From the NCBI GenBank assembly GCA_018713725.1, contig DVOJ01000005.1, positions 1 to 64,000 of the forward strand: a stretch of DNA of 64,000 bases. The letters are read 5' to 3'. Source of the DNA: Candidatus Caccopulliclostridium gallistercoris. Lineage in GTDB: Bacteria; Bacillota; Clostridia; Christensenellales; UBA1242. Position numbers and translations under genes: made by a program. The notes below the pieces were generated by a model, which worked only from the letters and a program-made list of their open reading frames with translations, had not been told where the DNA came from and did not search any database. Each line of letters begins with the position of its first letter. The stretch's first letter is position 1. Below, in pieces: positions 33,312-42,303 of this stretch.

Positions 33312-33864
33312 GGAAATTATATCGCTTGCACTTACGTTTTTAAATAAGGAAGAACTGGCTAGTTTTACTCCGTTTGGAGAAAATAGCACTGTTCCAGAAC
33401 TAGAAGCAAAAGAAATTTTAAACTTAAAAAAGTGCTTTAACCTTGTGTACAATGAAATAGCTGTTTCCTATCTGCCACTTGTAAAAAGTGAAGACGTTCT
33501 TTTTATAAACGGCGTTCTTCCATACGCAAATATTTCCAAAAACATAACGGAAGTTAGAAAGCTATACGCAAATGGCAAGAATGTACCATACACCATAGAA
33601 GAAGACGGTATTCATGCAAACATACTCTGCGCCAAGCTTACATATAACTACGTGCCGAACGAACTAGATTTTGAAGACGAAGTTTTTATGTTTGGCGGTA
33701 AACTTCAAGAAAGAGTGCTTGCCTATGGCATAGCAATGGAATACTGCTTGATTTCTGGCTTGTATGACGACGCAGAAGTTTGGGAAACAAGATTTTATTC
33801 AGGGCTTAGAGACGCCTGTTTAAAAAAGAGCGAAATCCGTATTCCTGTTAGGAGGTGGATTTAG
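33301..33864 (+). CDS. Head-tail connector-like protein (P22 gp4-like position)
   Basis: 187 residues, close to the size of P22 gp4 (166). The N-terminal half is helical (VKEIISLALTFLNKEELA, then LKKCFNLVYNEIAVSYLPL), with a small beta domain and then the helical ERVLAYGIAMEYCLISGLY segment, as in gp6/gp4-type connectors. Called by position between coat and hub genes and by fold-like features; direct homology is not proven. Confidence 0.65.
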   Translation: MKVKEIISLALTFLNKEELASFTPFGENSTVPELEAKEILNLKKCFNLVYNEIAVSYLPLVKSEDVLFINGVLPYANISKNITEVRKLYANGKNVPYTIEEDGIHANILCAKLTYNYVPNELDFEDEVFMFGGKLQERVLAYGIAMEYCLISGLYDDAEVWETRFYSGLRDACLKKSEIRIPVRRWI

Positions 33865-35369
33865 TGTTCTATTCAAATAGGGTTAAAACAAAGACTACGA
33901 AAAATTATAAAATTTCATACACAAGTTTTGCTTCTGGAATGAACACGGAAGTAGACGACAATCTTCTTCCACACAAACAAGGGAAAGTTGTATACAACTA
34001 CGAAATAAAAAATGGTGCATTAAAAACAGGCCTTGGCTTTAAAGAACTTACGCTTCCCAACACAATTCCAGACGAGTTTGGTGAAGACAGGGTTATACAA
34101 ATTTATCAAAACAAAAATATAACTAATCTCTGGCATTTCAGATATTACGACACGAACGCGCTTGAAAGAAGACACAAAGTTATGTACACTACCGCGGACG
34201 GCGACCTTTGCTATTTCGACGTATTCCACTATGTATCAAATTCCTTTAAAGTGCCGGACATTCCACTTTTCACAAGTGTGCCCGTTGCAATAAATTATAG
34301 GTTAAATGGCGAAGATTGTATGATTTTTAGCTCTCCAACCGACGATATGTTAGTTTTCACACAAAATTATCTTGCAAAAACCTATGAAGACGCACCTAAA
34401 CTTGTATCCGTTTGTATCCATTATGAAAGATTGTTTGCAATTTTGGAAGGCGAGCGCAACACACTTGTATTCAGCGCCAACCTAGACCCAACGTCTTGGG
34501 ATTACGAACTAGACGAAGCAGGCTTTATTCAAATGGTGGACGAACGTGGAAGCATGTGCGCCGTGCTATCCTTTAACGACTACGTGTACGTGTTTAGAGA
34601 TTATGGCGTGGCAAGAGTATCTGCATACGGTTCACTGGAAGATTTTAGCGTGAGCCAACTTTTTGTTTCTAGCGTAAAAATTTACGGTGGAACGGTGTGC
34701 TCTTGCGGGGATAGAATAATGTTTCTAGCCAAAGACGGCATTCATTATTTTAGCGGCTATTCCACAACAAAACTAGAACTTGGAATAGAGAACATGTTTG
34801 AAGGCTTAGAAAATGAAAACGCGTCTGCTTGTTTTCACAACGGAAAATACTATCTTGCTTGCAAGTTAAACTTTCCAGATAGCGAAGTTATTGGCTGCGA
34901 AAGCGGAAGCTTTGTAAATAACGCGCTAATTGAATACGATTTAAAATCCGGCGAAATAAACGTTTTAAGGGGAGTTGACATAAACAAAATGATTAGCCTT
35001 GAAGAAGGGGAAATCTCCAAACTTGTGGCTTGTTTTAACGGAAGTTATGCAAATAAAATGGGAGAACTTACTCACGACGGCAAAATTTTTGGAAATAGCT
35101 TAAAAAGCGTGTGGACGTCGCCAAATTCTAACCTTGGATACTCTGGCAAACAAAAGTGTATTAAGGAAATTTATTTAAAGTCGGAATACGACTGTAAAAT
35201 TAACGTTAAATCGGATTACGAAGAAAAAACTTACAATGTAAAAGGAAAATCTGGTACGCAAAGAATTAAAACTAATGTGCGCGGCGAATACGTTCAAATT
35301 AGTTTTATTACGGAAAACGCTTTGGCAGAGATATCATGTCCGGAAGTGGTGCTTTCAGTGTATGGATGA
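33864..35369 (+). CDS. Tail hub / DNA-stabilisation protein (P22 gp10-like)
   Basis: GTG 33864 is preferred because GGAGG sits 8 nt upstream; a GTG at 33855 overlaps that site. 501 residues, near the size of P22 gp10 (472). Sequence is dominated by short beta strands with periodic aromatic residues (SFASGMNTEVDDNLLP, DLCYFDVFHYVSNSF, SFNDYVYVFRDYGVARVSA), suggesting a beta-propeller hub. It overlaps the connector-like gene by 1 nt and follows it as in P22. Confidence 0.65.
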   Translation: MFYSNRVKTKTTKNYKISYTSFASGMNTEVDDNLLPHKQGKVVYNYEIKNGALKTGLGFKELTLPNTIPDEFGEDRVIQIYQNKNITNLWHFRYYDTNALERRHKVMYTTADGDLCYFDVFHYVSNSFKVPDIPLFTSVPVAINYRLNGEDCMIFSSPTDDMLVFTQNYLAKTYEDAPKLVSVCIHYERLFAILEGERNTLVFSANLDPTSWDYELDEAGFIQMVDERGSMCAVLSFNDYVYVFRDYGVARVSAYGSLEDFSVSQLFVSSVKIYGGTVCSCGDRIMFLAKDGIHYFSGYSTTKLELGIENMFEGLENENASACFHNGKYYLACKLNFPDSEVIGCESGSFVNNALIEYDLKSGEINVLRGVDINKMISLEEGEISKLVACFNGSYANKMGELTHDGKIFGNSLKSVWTSPNSNLGYSGKQKCIKEIYLKSEYDCKINVKSDYEEKTYNVKGKSGTQRIKTNVRGEYVQISFITENALAEISCPEVVLSVYG

Positions 35370-35511
35370 TTTAGAAGTCTACTATAAACTCAAACGTTTT
35401 AAACGTGTTAAATATTATGAAAATAGTCCAGAAATTTTAGAATTTCGAGCTATGCAAAAGGAGAAAAAATGTATACATACAAATTCACAGACGAACAGTC
35501 GGAAAAAATAA
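35362..35511 (+). CDS. Small basic protein overlapping the next gene
   Basis: 49 residues from ATG 35362, overlapping the hub gene end by 8 nt and the following gene by 43 nt. MDDLEVYYKLKRFKRVKYYEN and SPEILEFRAMQKEKK look like a real helical peptide. The AAAGGAG used by the next gene lies inside it. Its reality is uncertain. Confidence 0.45.
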   Translation: MDDLEVYYKLKRFKRVKYYENSPEILEFRAMQKEKKCIHTNSQTNSRKK

Positions 35512-36338
35512 AAAAACAAACTGACCTTTTTGACCAGTTTAAAAACATCGACAAAAAATATTCTTTTGATAATTCCAGTATTGCCCTAGATAGAATGGAG
35601 TACACTGCGCCTTCTCAGGAAGAAGTGGAAGAGAGTGCAAAATCCAGCCTTCAAAGTTATTTAGACCAAGGCAAGAACGATATTTTAGAAGAATATTCAA
35701 GTAAAGTTTCAAATATTGAAAATCTTCAAAACACAAACAAGGAAAATTTAACTTCACAAAAAGAAAATTTAAAGAATACCTACAAAGAGCTTAAACAAAA
35801 TGCGTCCGAAGATGCAACTAGTAGGGGGCTTGCAAGGTCTTCAATTGTGGTAAACATTCTAGACGCTTTCGACCAAGGTATGCTAGACGAATATTCAAAA
35901 CTCGACCAAGAGTATACCAAAAAGTTCCAAGAGCTTGAAGAAGAAAAGAGCCTTCTTGAAAGCCAAAAAAATAGTGCTTTAAATTCCTTTGATATTTCTT
36001 ACGCTACAAAACTTAATGAAAAAATAGAAGAGATAAACAAAGAAATTGAAGAAAAAGAGAAGGAAGTATTAGAGTACAACAATAAAATTGCTGAAAAAGA
36101 AGCCGAGTATAAGTTAGACCAGCAAAAGCAAAATCAGGAATTAATAGATTTTATAGGGAAGTATGGCTCCACAGCATTAAACAGAGTTAAAGAAGAAGAA
36201 AAATACAACGCTGCACTTTCTTATTTCTACACCCTAGATAAAAACGAAGCCTTAGCTGAACTACTTAATAACGACCAATACAAAGTAGAACTTGGCAACT
36301 ATTATTCGCAATTAGAGCGCACTCTAAGAAATAGATAA
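35469..36338 (+). CDS. Coiled-coil protein, possible tail needle or internal protein
   Basis: 289 residues, almost wholly helical with long heptad stretches (QEYTKKFQELEEEKSLLESQ, KIEEINKEIEEKEKEVLEYN). A short conserved-looking ATSRGLARSSIVVNILDA lies mid-protein, a motif type seen in some phage internal proteins. P22's needle (gp26, 233 residues, trimeric coiled coil) also follows gp10, so this may be its counterpart; that is inference from position and fold. AAAGGAG precedes ATG. Confidence 0.6.
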   Translation: MYTYKFTDEQSEKIKKQTDLFDQFKNIDKKYSFDNSSIALDRMEYTAPSQEEVEESAKSSLQSYLDQGKNDILEEYSSKVSNIENLQNTNKENLTSQKENLKNTYKELKQNASEDATSRGLARSSIVVNILDAFDQGMLDEYSKLDQEYTKKFQELEEEKSLLESQKNSALNSFDISYATKLNEKIEEINKEIEEKEKEVLEYNNKIAEKEAEYKLDQQKQNQELIDFIGKYGSTALNRVKEEEKYNAALSYFYTLDKNEALAELLNNDQYKVELGNYYSQLERTLRNR

Positions 36339-36339
36339 A

Positions 36340-36576
36340 ATGTGGCAAGATATTATAAACATAATAATAAGTAACGGTATTTTTGCCATACTTTTCGTGT
36401 CCCTTCTATTTATTCAAATTAAGGATAGCAAAAAACGCGAAGAAAAATATCAAGAAGCAATAAAAAAACTTTCTCATCATCTAGACGTTGTTGAAGATAT
36501 CAGCGAAGACGTTAAGGAGATGAAAAAAATAATAATAATTCCAAAGAAAAAAGGAAGTAAATTAAATGAAATTTAA
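36340..36576 (+). CDS. BhlA/UviB family holin-like protein
   Basis: 78 residues: one N-terminal membrane helix (IIISNGIFAILFVSLLFI), then DSKKREEKYQEAIKKLSHHL and VVEDISEDVKEMKKI, the family hallmark of BhlA/UviB. These proteins permeabilise the membrane and are encoded near phage or bacteriocin lysis genes. It begins 1 nt after the coiled-coil gene stop and overlaps the next holin by 11 nt. Confidence 0.85.
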   Translation: MWQDIINIIISNGIFAILFVSLLFIQIKDSKKREEKYQEAIKKLSHHLDVVEDISEDVKEMKKIIIIPKKKGSKLNEI

Positions 36577-36865
36577 AGACAGAATAAAATCTTACGGCTT
36601 TTGGACGGCGCTTTCCGGTGCGGTGGTAATACTAGCGCAATCTATAGCAAAATGTTTTGGTTTAGAAATAGAAGAAGAGTTAATTTCAAACATAATAATG
36701 TCTATATGTGGTGTGCTAGTTGTGTTTGGTGTTGTAACAATGCCGAATAAAAAAACAAGTTCAGACGAAAGCGAAGAAAAAACTGAAAGTGAAGAGAGCT
36801 CTGAAAGTGAAGAAAAAATAGAAGAAAAAACTATTGAAGAAAAAGAAAATATTGAAACAAAATAA
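36566..36865 (+). CDS. phiLC3-type phage holin with acidic tail
   Basis: 99 residues: KFKDRIKSYGFWTALSGAVV, two membrane helices (VVILAQSIAKCFGL and IIMSICGVLVVFGVVTMP), typical of phiLC3/Tuc2009 holins, then an acidic Ser/Glu tail of about 35 residues. No endolysin gene is found beside it. It is the last gene of the module, followed by a terminator. Confidence 0.85.
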   Translation: MKFKDRIKSYGFWTALSGAVVILAQSIAKCFGLEIEEELISNIIMSICGVLVVFGVVTMPNKKTSSDESEEKTESEESSESEEKIEEKTIEEKENIETK

Positions 36866-36877
36866 TAAAAATTAACA

Positions 36878-36927
36878 TAAAAACGCCCTAAAATTCAAAA
36901 AAAATTGAATTTTAGGGCGTTTTTTTA
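36878..36927 (+). terminator. Terminator of the particle module
   Basis: A long stem (AAAACGCCCTAAAATTCAA with its complement) followed by seven T residues. Confidence 0.92.
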
Positions 36928-36985
36928 TGGATTATTAATTTAATTAATTTTATTTTATAGCTTTAATATCTTCTTCGACTGCTCT

Positions 36986-37178
36986 CAGGGTGACGATGGT
37001 AATGGTTAACGAAGAGACTTCGAAGGCTCTTGCGAAGGCTTCACTCCGCTGTCATTCTGAGCGGAAGGAATCTTGTTAATAGTGGTATTTGCTAGTTGGA
37101 TTGTATGAATTTCTAGATAAGCTAGTATGCAGTCGAATGAATCTCCTCCCGCGACCCGCCATAAATTTTAAAAAATCT
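36986..37178 (+). repeat. Dispersed intergenic repeat, right copy
   Basis: Same orientation as the copy at 19850-20031 and closely matching over most of its length, with a short extra segment near 37027. The remainder of the gap 36928-37299 holds no gene. Confidence 0.85.
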
Positions 37179-37299
37179 TTTATAAGTGAAACTCTTTGCA
37201 GTTTTTTTACGTCTTTTTAAAAATATTTAAAAATAAAAAAGGAATATTAACTTTTCACGTCGAATATACTTATTAGTTGCGATTTTTTAAAGGATTATA

Positions 37300-39075
37300 A
37301 TGTTAAGCAAAGGATATAGTTCGGATTTCATTGAAAAACTAAAGAGTAAAAATGAAATAGTTAGCACCATCTCTAAATATATTCACGTGGAGAAAAAAGG
37401 AAGGAACTATTGGGCTTGTTGCCCGTTTCATTCCGAGAAAACTCCTTCTTTTTGCATAAATGAATATGATCAATACTATCACTGCTTTGGCTGTAAGGAA
37501 TCTGGCGACGTTATAACCTTTATAATGAAATATGAAAATTTGGACTACCCAGAAGCTGTGGAAGAACTTGCTAAAAATGCAGGCATGGAACTTCCAAAAT
37601 ATTCTGGCGACGAAAAGTTTTTAGAAAGGAAAAAGGAAAAGGACGAGCTACTTAGCATTTTGAATCTCGCTCGCGAGCATTACAAAGCAAACATTTATTT
37701 AAAAGAAGCAAAACCTGCTCAGGATTACATAAAATTACGCGGGCTTGGCAGGCACGAACTTGAAGACTTTGAAATAGGGTATAGTTTAAATTATTCAGAT
37801 TTAGTCAATTATTTAACGGAGAAAGGAAAAAAGCTTGAAGATATTAAAAAAGCCGGGCTTATTGAAAGCGGCAACAAGGGCGGCTACTACGACGTTTTAG
37901 CAGGAAGGCTTATATTTCCAATTGTGAACGCAAGCGGAGATTGCATAGCTTTTAGCGCCAGAGATCTAACGGGCAAAAGTATGGCAAAGTATAAAAACAC
38001 GCCGTCTACGCCTGTGTTTGATAAGAGTAGAACGGTGTATGCAATTAATCTTGTTAAAAAGGAAAAGCAGGCAAATGGCATTCCGAACATAATTATTGTA
38101 GAAGGTCAGATAGACGTTATAGCCATGCACAAGGCGGGCTTCAAGCAAACTGTGGCGTGCCTTGGAACAGCCTTTACTTACGAGCACGCCAGAGAGCTAA
38201 AAAGGTATTCTGAAAACATCGTGCTTTGCTTTGATGGCGACTTTGCCGGAATTAAGGCGAGCCTTAGAGCAATACCAATTTTAGAGACGGCGGGCTTAAA
38301 CGTTAAGGTTGCCATGCTTCCAGACGGCAAGGACCCAGACGAATTTTTAAAAGAGTTTGGTGCGGATAAGCTTAAAGAACTTCTAGAAAAGGCCGTGCCG
38401 GCAACGGATTTTAAAATTTTATCCGTTAAAAAGAAATACAATATTTCAAATCCGGCTGAAAAGGCAAAGTTTGTTGCGGAAGCTTTGGAAGTTTTAAGAG
38501 GGCTAACTTCGGAAACGGAAAAAGACGTTTACTTAAAAGTTGTTAAGGATATTTCCGGCGTGCCACTGGACGTGCTTCGCCGCGACTTACTTGGCAAAGC
38601 CGTAGAAGAAAAGAAGGAAGAAAGCGTTATAAAGCCGCTTAACGTCAGCACGAAGGCTTTAAGCTATATTTTAGCTTGCATGCTTCATAGAAAGGACTTT
38701 GTGGAAATTAAGTTCGATCTTTCAAAACTAATTGAAGACCAAAATCAAAAAGCGCTATATTCCTTAATAAAGGAAAGAGAAAGCGAAGGCAAGGAACTTC
38801 ACGTTACAACAGTTTTTGACTATTTCGACGTGGACAACCTTCCAGAAATTAAGGACATAATAAATTACAACTTTGAAGAGATTAAGGACGAAAAACAGTA
38901 CTTTGAAGAGTGTTTGTGGCTTGTTGTGGAGAGCTATTTAAAAGATAGACAGGCAAAACTTACCACAATGTTTAAGGAAGCAAGCTCTCAGGAAGAGAGA
39001 AAAAAGATTTTAGAAGAATTGAACAGAATAACAAAACAAGTGAAGAATAAAAATTTGGAGGATTTTAATGCTTAA
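37300..39075 (+). CDS. dnaG: DNA primase
   Basis: 591 residues. The CHC2 zinc-binding domain ([12 protein letters not shown], then YHCFGC) is at about 40-63, followed by the catalytic core with [16 protein letters not shown] and the TOPRIM acidic motif LCFDGDFAG. The C-terminal DnaB-interaction part follows. It makes RNA primers for replication. AAAGGA precedes ATG. It overlaps rpoD by 8 nt, the conserved macromolecular synthesis arrangement. Confidence 0.96.
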   Translation: MLSKGYSSDFIEKLKSKNEIVSTISKYIHVEKKGRNYWACCPFHSEKTPSFCINEYDQYYHCFGCKESGDVITFIMKYENLDYPEAVEELAKNAGMELPKYSGDEKFLERKKEKDELLSILNLAREHYKANIYLKEAKPAQDYIKLRGLGRHELEDFEIGYSLNYSDLVNYLTEKGKKLEDIKKAGLIESGNKGGYYDVLAGRLIFPIVNASGDCIAFSARDLTGKSMAKYKNTPSTPVFDKSRTVYAINLVKKEKQANGIPNIIIVEGQIDVIAMHKAGFKQTVACLGTAFTYEHARELKRYSENIVLCFDGDFAGIKASLRAIPILETAGLNVKVAMLPDGKDPDEFLKEFGADKLKELLEKAVPATDFKILSVKKKYNISNPAEKAKFVAEALEVLRGLTSETEKDVYLKVVKDISGVPLDVLRRDLLGKAVEEKKEESVIKPLNVSTKALSYILACMLHRKDFVEIKFDLSKLIEDQNQKALYSLIKERESEGKELHVTTVFDYFDVDNLPEIKDIINYNFEEIKDEKQYFEECLWLVVESYLKDRQAKLTTMFKEASSQEERKKILEELNRITKQVKNKNLEDFNA

Positions 39076-40123
39076 CGAAAAATTAGAAGTAGAATTTAAA
39101 AAGTTTTTAGACATTGGTCATAAAAAGGGCTCCGTCAACGACGAAGATATTTATGCTAAGCTTTTTAAGGCGGAAGCAACCGCAGACGAGACCAACGAGT
39201 TTATAAAAAGGCTTGAAGACCATGGCATTAAAATTATAAAAACCATAGAGCCGGAAAAGGACGTTAATTTAGATAATCTTTTAGTGCAAGTGAACTCAGA
39301 TGACCCTGTTAAGATGTATTTAAAAGATATAGGTAGGGCGCCGCTACTTTCACCAGAAGAAGAAGTGGAACTAGCTAAAAAAGTTTTGCAGGGCGACGAG
39401 TATGCAAAAGCAAAGCTCTCTGAAAGCAATTTAAGGCTTGTTGTAAGCATAGCAAAACGCTACGTTGGCCGTTCTGGTATGCAATTTTTAGACTTAATTC
39501 AAGAAGGAAACATAGGTCTTATTAAAGCCGTTGAAAAATTTGATTATACCAAAGGCTTCCGTTTTTCCACATATGCAACTTGGTGGATACGTCAGAGCAT
39601 AACGCGTGCCATGGCAGACCAAGCTAGAACTATAAGAATACCAGTTCACATGGTGGAAACAATTCATAAACTCACGCGTGCCACAAGGCAGCTTATTCAA
39701 AAACTTGGCCGTGACCCAACCACAGAAGAGATTGCAGAAGCTATGAATTTATCAGTGGAAAAGGTTAGTGAAATACAAAAGATAGCTCAAGACCCTATTT
39801 CACTTGAAAGCCCAGTAGGCGAAGAAGACGATAGCAAAATTGCGGATTTCATAGAAGACGAAACTATAAAATCTCCGGTTGAAGTGGCGAGCCAAAATTT
39901 GCTTCGTGAGCAACTACTTTCAATAATTGAAACTTTAACTCCAAGAGAGCAAAAGGTTATAAGGCTTCGTTACGGGCTAGACGATTCCCACCCACGTACG
40001 CTTGAAGAAGTGGGCAAAGAGTTCAACGTAACGCGTGAAAGAATTCGTCAGATAGAGGCAAAGGCACTAAGAAAACTTCGCCATCCATCTAGAGCAAAAA
40101 AACTTGTAGATTTTAATGAATAA
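39068..40123 (+). CDS. rpoD: Primary sigma factor RpoD/SigA
   Basis: 351 residues, with a short acidic region 1.1-like N-terminus ([15 protein letters not shown] and so on). [11 protein letters not shown] marks region 1.2, [19 protein letters not shown] regions 2.3-2.4, and [20 protein letters not shown] region 4.2. Recognises TTGACA/TATAAT promoters such as those noted in this window. GGAG lies within the dnaG end. Confidence 0.97.
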   Translation: MLNEKLEVEFKKFLDIGHKKGSVNDEDIYAKLFKAEATADETNEFIKRLEDHGIKIIKTIEPEKDVNLDNLLVQVNSDDPVKMYLKDIGRAPLLSPEEEVELAKKVLQGDEYAKAKLSESNLRLVVSIAKRYVGRSGMQFLDLIQEGNIGLIKAVEKFDYTKGFRFSTYATWWIRQSITRAMADQARTIRIPVHMVETIHKLTRATRQLIQKLGRDPTTEEIAEAMNLSVEKVSEIQKIAQDPISLESPVGEEDDSKIADFIEDETIKSPVEVASQNLLREQLLSIIETLTPREQKVIRLRYGLDDSHPRTLEEVGKEFNVTRERIRQIEAKALRKLRHPSRAKKLVDFNE

Positions 40124-40133
40124 GGAGATAAAT

Positions 40134-40841
40134 ATGGATATAAAGAAAATTCTAGAATATCAAGAAAAAGATAAAAAAGTAATAAATCTAGAACGAGAGC
40201 TAGATTCAAGCGAAGATAAAAAAATCTATCAAAGCATGCAAAACGTGGCGAAGGACGCTCAAGCTCGCTCTGCTAGTTTAGATAAAAGCGCGGAAGACGT
40301 TGTAAGGGAATACAATAATTTAAAGAAGGCTTTCGACGACAATCAAAAATTATTAGATAATTTAGAGAAGAAGGATCTAACAAATTTAGACGAAAACGGG
40401 ATAAAAGAGTTAAAAGAGCTTACAAATAAAATAGTATCTAATTTAAATTATTTAGAGAAAAAAATAATGGCTCAAGCGGACGCCGTTAAGAAGATATTAG
40501 ACGAATTTGACAACACTAAAAAACGTTATAATGCAGCTAAAACCAAGCATACGGAGCATAAGCAAAAGTTTGAAGCGGAAAAAGCAAAATTAGAGCCGGA
40601 AATAGAGAAAGCTCAAGCCGAGCTTGCCGAGCTTGAAAAGGGAATAGACAAAGATTTGCTTGCACGTTATAAAGCAAAGCGCACAGACAAATTTTTCCCG
40701 ATATTTGTTCCACTTAGAGGCTCATCTTGCGGCGGTTGCATGATGGAGCTTTCCGTAGCTCAGATAGAAAAATTAAAGAAAAACGGCATATTAGAATGCG
40801 AAAATTGTAGAAGATATATATACTTAGACGAAAATAAATAG
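40134..40841 (+). CDS. Coiled-coil C4-type zinc-ribbon protein
   Basis: AAGGAG before ATG 40134 sets the start, giving 235 residues. A long coiled coil (NNLKKAFDDNQKLLDNLEKK to LEPEIEKAQAELAELEKG) leads to a C-terminal zinc ribbon with CGGCMMELSV and LECENCRRYIY. The family (zf-RING_7/CdsZ-like) is frequent next to dnaG-rpoD in Firmicutes and is of unclear function, possibly nucleic-acid binding. It begins 10 nt after rpoD. Confidence 0.88.
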   Translation: MDIKKILEYQEKDKKVINLERELDSSEDKKIYQSMQNVAKDAQARSASLDKSAEDVVREYNNLKKAFDDNQKLLDNLEKKDLTNLDENGIKELKELTNKIVSNLNYLEKKIMAQADAVKKILDEFDNTKKRYNAAKTKHTEHKQKFEAEKAKLEPEIEKAQAELAELEKGIDKDLLARYKAKRTDKFFPIFVPLRGSSCGGCMMELSVAQIEKLKKNGILECENCRRYIYLDENK

Positions 40842-40867
40842 AGATTTTAATTAATCTCTATTTATTA
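40834..40867. terminator. Bidirectional terminator
   Basis: AATAAATAGAGATT and AATCTCTATTTATT form the stem between two convergent genes. Confidence 0.8.
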
Positions 40868-40868
40868 T

Positions 40869-41633
40869 TTACCCAAAAAATGAAATTAATATGTTTTTTA
40901 GCTCGCGCGTTAGAAAACGTATGCTCTTTAAGTTTTCACTCATGGCTCCAAAGGAAATTATTAATGCGCTTAGCGTTCTAAAATTCTTTTCTTCACATGC
41001 CATTATCATGGTTTGAACTACATAGCGCGCGTCGTCAACTAAATCCTTTTTACGTTCATATTGAAGCTCGGAAAGAATGTCTTTGCAAATGTTTTCACAC
41101 TCGTTAAAAAATTTTTCTATATTTTCTTCTTCTTCGCTTTGCTCTTCTTGCGGTTCTTCTTTTTCAGGTTGCTCTGTTTCTGGAACGTTAAAGTTTTGCT
41201 CTGGCTCTGCTTCTTCTTCCTTAAAATAGTTGTAAATTATATTCCTAAAAGGTTTTACCGTTTCGCTGGCAAACTTAGAGAAGGGGTCTACGCCTTCTTC
41301 GTCGGAATAATATTCGTTTAAAAAGGAATTTAAATCTAGCTTTTTATTGTTTATTTCCATAAGCAAGCAAAACACGAAGGGAAGAATTTTTTCAGGTTCT
41401 TCTGGCAAAACGAACTTCTTTCTAGGAAGGGTAATTTCCGCACGTGAAAACTCTCTGTCAAAATTAAAGTTTTGCATGCATTCGGCAAGAAGCTTATATA
41501 CTTCCTTGCTTTCGCCTATGTCATTTAAAATTTTTGCAATCTTGTATTCAGATAAAATAAATTTGCCGTTTATAAGTTCATCACAAGAATTAATTAAATT
41601 GTTTATTTTTGCAACTTCTTCTATTGAAATCAT
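40869..41633 (-). CDS. Hypothetical protein with acidic linker
   Basis: 254 residues, helical at both ends. Two globular-looking segments (KINNLINSCDELINGKFILS to LDLNSFLNEYYSD, and RKKDLVDDARYVVQTMIMAC to the end) are joined by an acidic Glu/Pro/Gln linker at about residues 148-175. No signal peptide or membrane helix, no recognised motif. Convergent with the zinc-ribbon gene and divergent from the DUF4364-like gene. Confidence 0.7.
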   Translation of the reverse strand: MISIEEVAKINNLINSCDELINGKFILSEYKIAKILNDIGESKEVYKLLAECMQNFNFDREFSRAEITLPRKKFVLPEEPEKILPFVFCLLMEINNKKLDLNSFLNEYYSDEEGVDPFSKFASETVKPFRNIIYNYFKEEEAEPEQNFNVPETEQPEKEEPQEEQSEEEENIEKFFNECENICKDILSELQYERKKDLVDDARYVVQTMIMACEEKNFRTLSALIISFGAMSENLKSIRFLTRELKNILISFFG

Positions 41634-41708
41634 ACTTTACTCCAAAATAAATAATAGCATAAAGTTTATAAAAAACAAAGAATTTTGACAACATTAGGCA
41701 TAAATTCT

Positions 41709-41737
41709 TTGCTAAATTTTTAAACTTGTGATAAAAT
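41709..41737 (+). promoter_or_regulatory. Promoter of the DUF4364-like gene
   Basis: TTGCTA at 41709-41714, 17-bp spacer, TAAAAT at 41732-41737 with an extended TG just before it. Confidence 0.5.
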
Positions 41738-41760
41738 CTTAGCGTTAAAGGGCAAAGTAT

Positions 41761-42303
41761 ATGGAATTTTCACAAGACTCAACTGTAAGTAAGCTAACAC
41801 TACTATTTATTTTAGAAAAAATGGAGATACCACTAACGGAGAACTCTATTATAGATATCTGCACTAGTAGGAACGATTGGCTAAATTATATGGAATGTAA
41901 AGACGTTCTCTATCAATTGATAGAGGCTAATTTTGTGTATAAGTCTGGAACGGGCAACGCAAACGAAGAGCGCTACAACATTACATACGAAGGGCAGAAC
42001 TGCTTGGAACATTTTTATGATAGAATTCCAGCCGAACTAAGAGAGCAAATAGCGGAGTATGCAAAGGAAAACAAAGTTCACTTTAAGCGCGCGCAAGAGT
42101 ATGTTAGCGACTATAATAAAAATGACGACGGCTCCTATACAGTTGTGCTTAAAATTCGCTCTTCACTTGTAAACCAAAGCTTATTTGAAATGAAAATAAA
42201 AACTCCGTCTAGGCAAAGCGCAATTGAAACTACAAGAAATTGGGTAGATAAGGCGCACCTAGTTTACGAATACGTTTACGAAACACTTATGAACAATAAT
42301 TAA
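41761..42303 (+). CDS. DUF4364 family (winged-helix-like) protein
   Basis: 180 residues. The N-terminal part (KLTLLFILEKMEIPLTENSI, then YNITYEGQNCLEHFYDRIP) is the winged-helix-like fold of DUF4364 proteins of Clostridia; the C-terminal half is a small beta domain (DGSYTVVLKIRSS). Probably a transcription-related protein. AAAGGG precedes the start. The stop overlaps the convergent ylbJ stop by 4 nt. Confidence 0.82.
   Translation: MEFSQDSTVSKLTLLFILEKMEIPLTENSIIDICTSRNDWLNYMECKDVLYQLIEANFVYKSGTGNANEERYNITYEGQNCLEHFYDRIPAELREQIAEYAKENKVHFKRAQEYVSDYNKNDDGSYTVVLKIRSSLVNQSLFEMKIKTPSRQSAIETTRNWVDKAHLVYEYVYETLMNNN

Noticed and set aside
20289-36865. Diversity-generating retroelement with its own reverse transcriptase in the island
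   Set aside because: No frame in the window shows reverse-transcriptase motifs and no template repeat was found; only the candidate variable region is reported.
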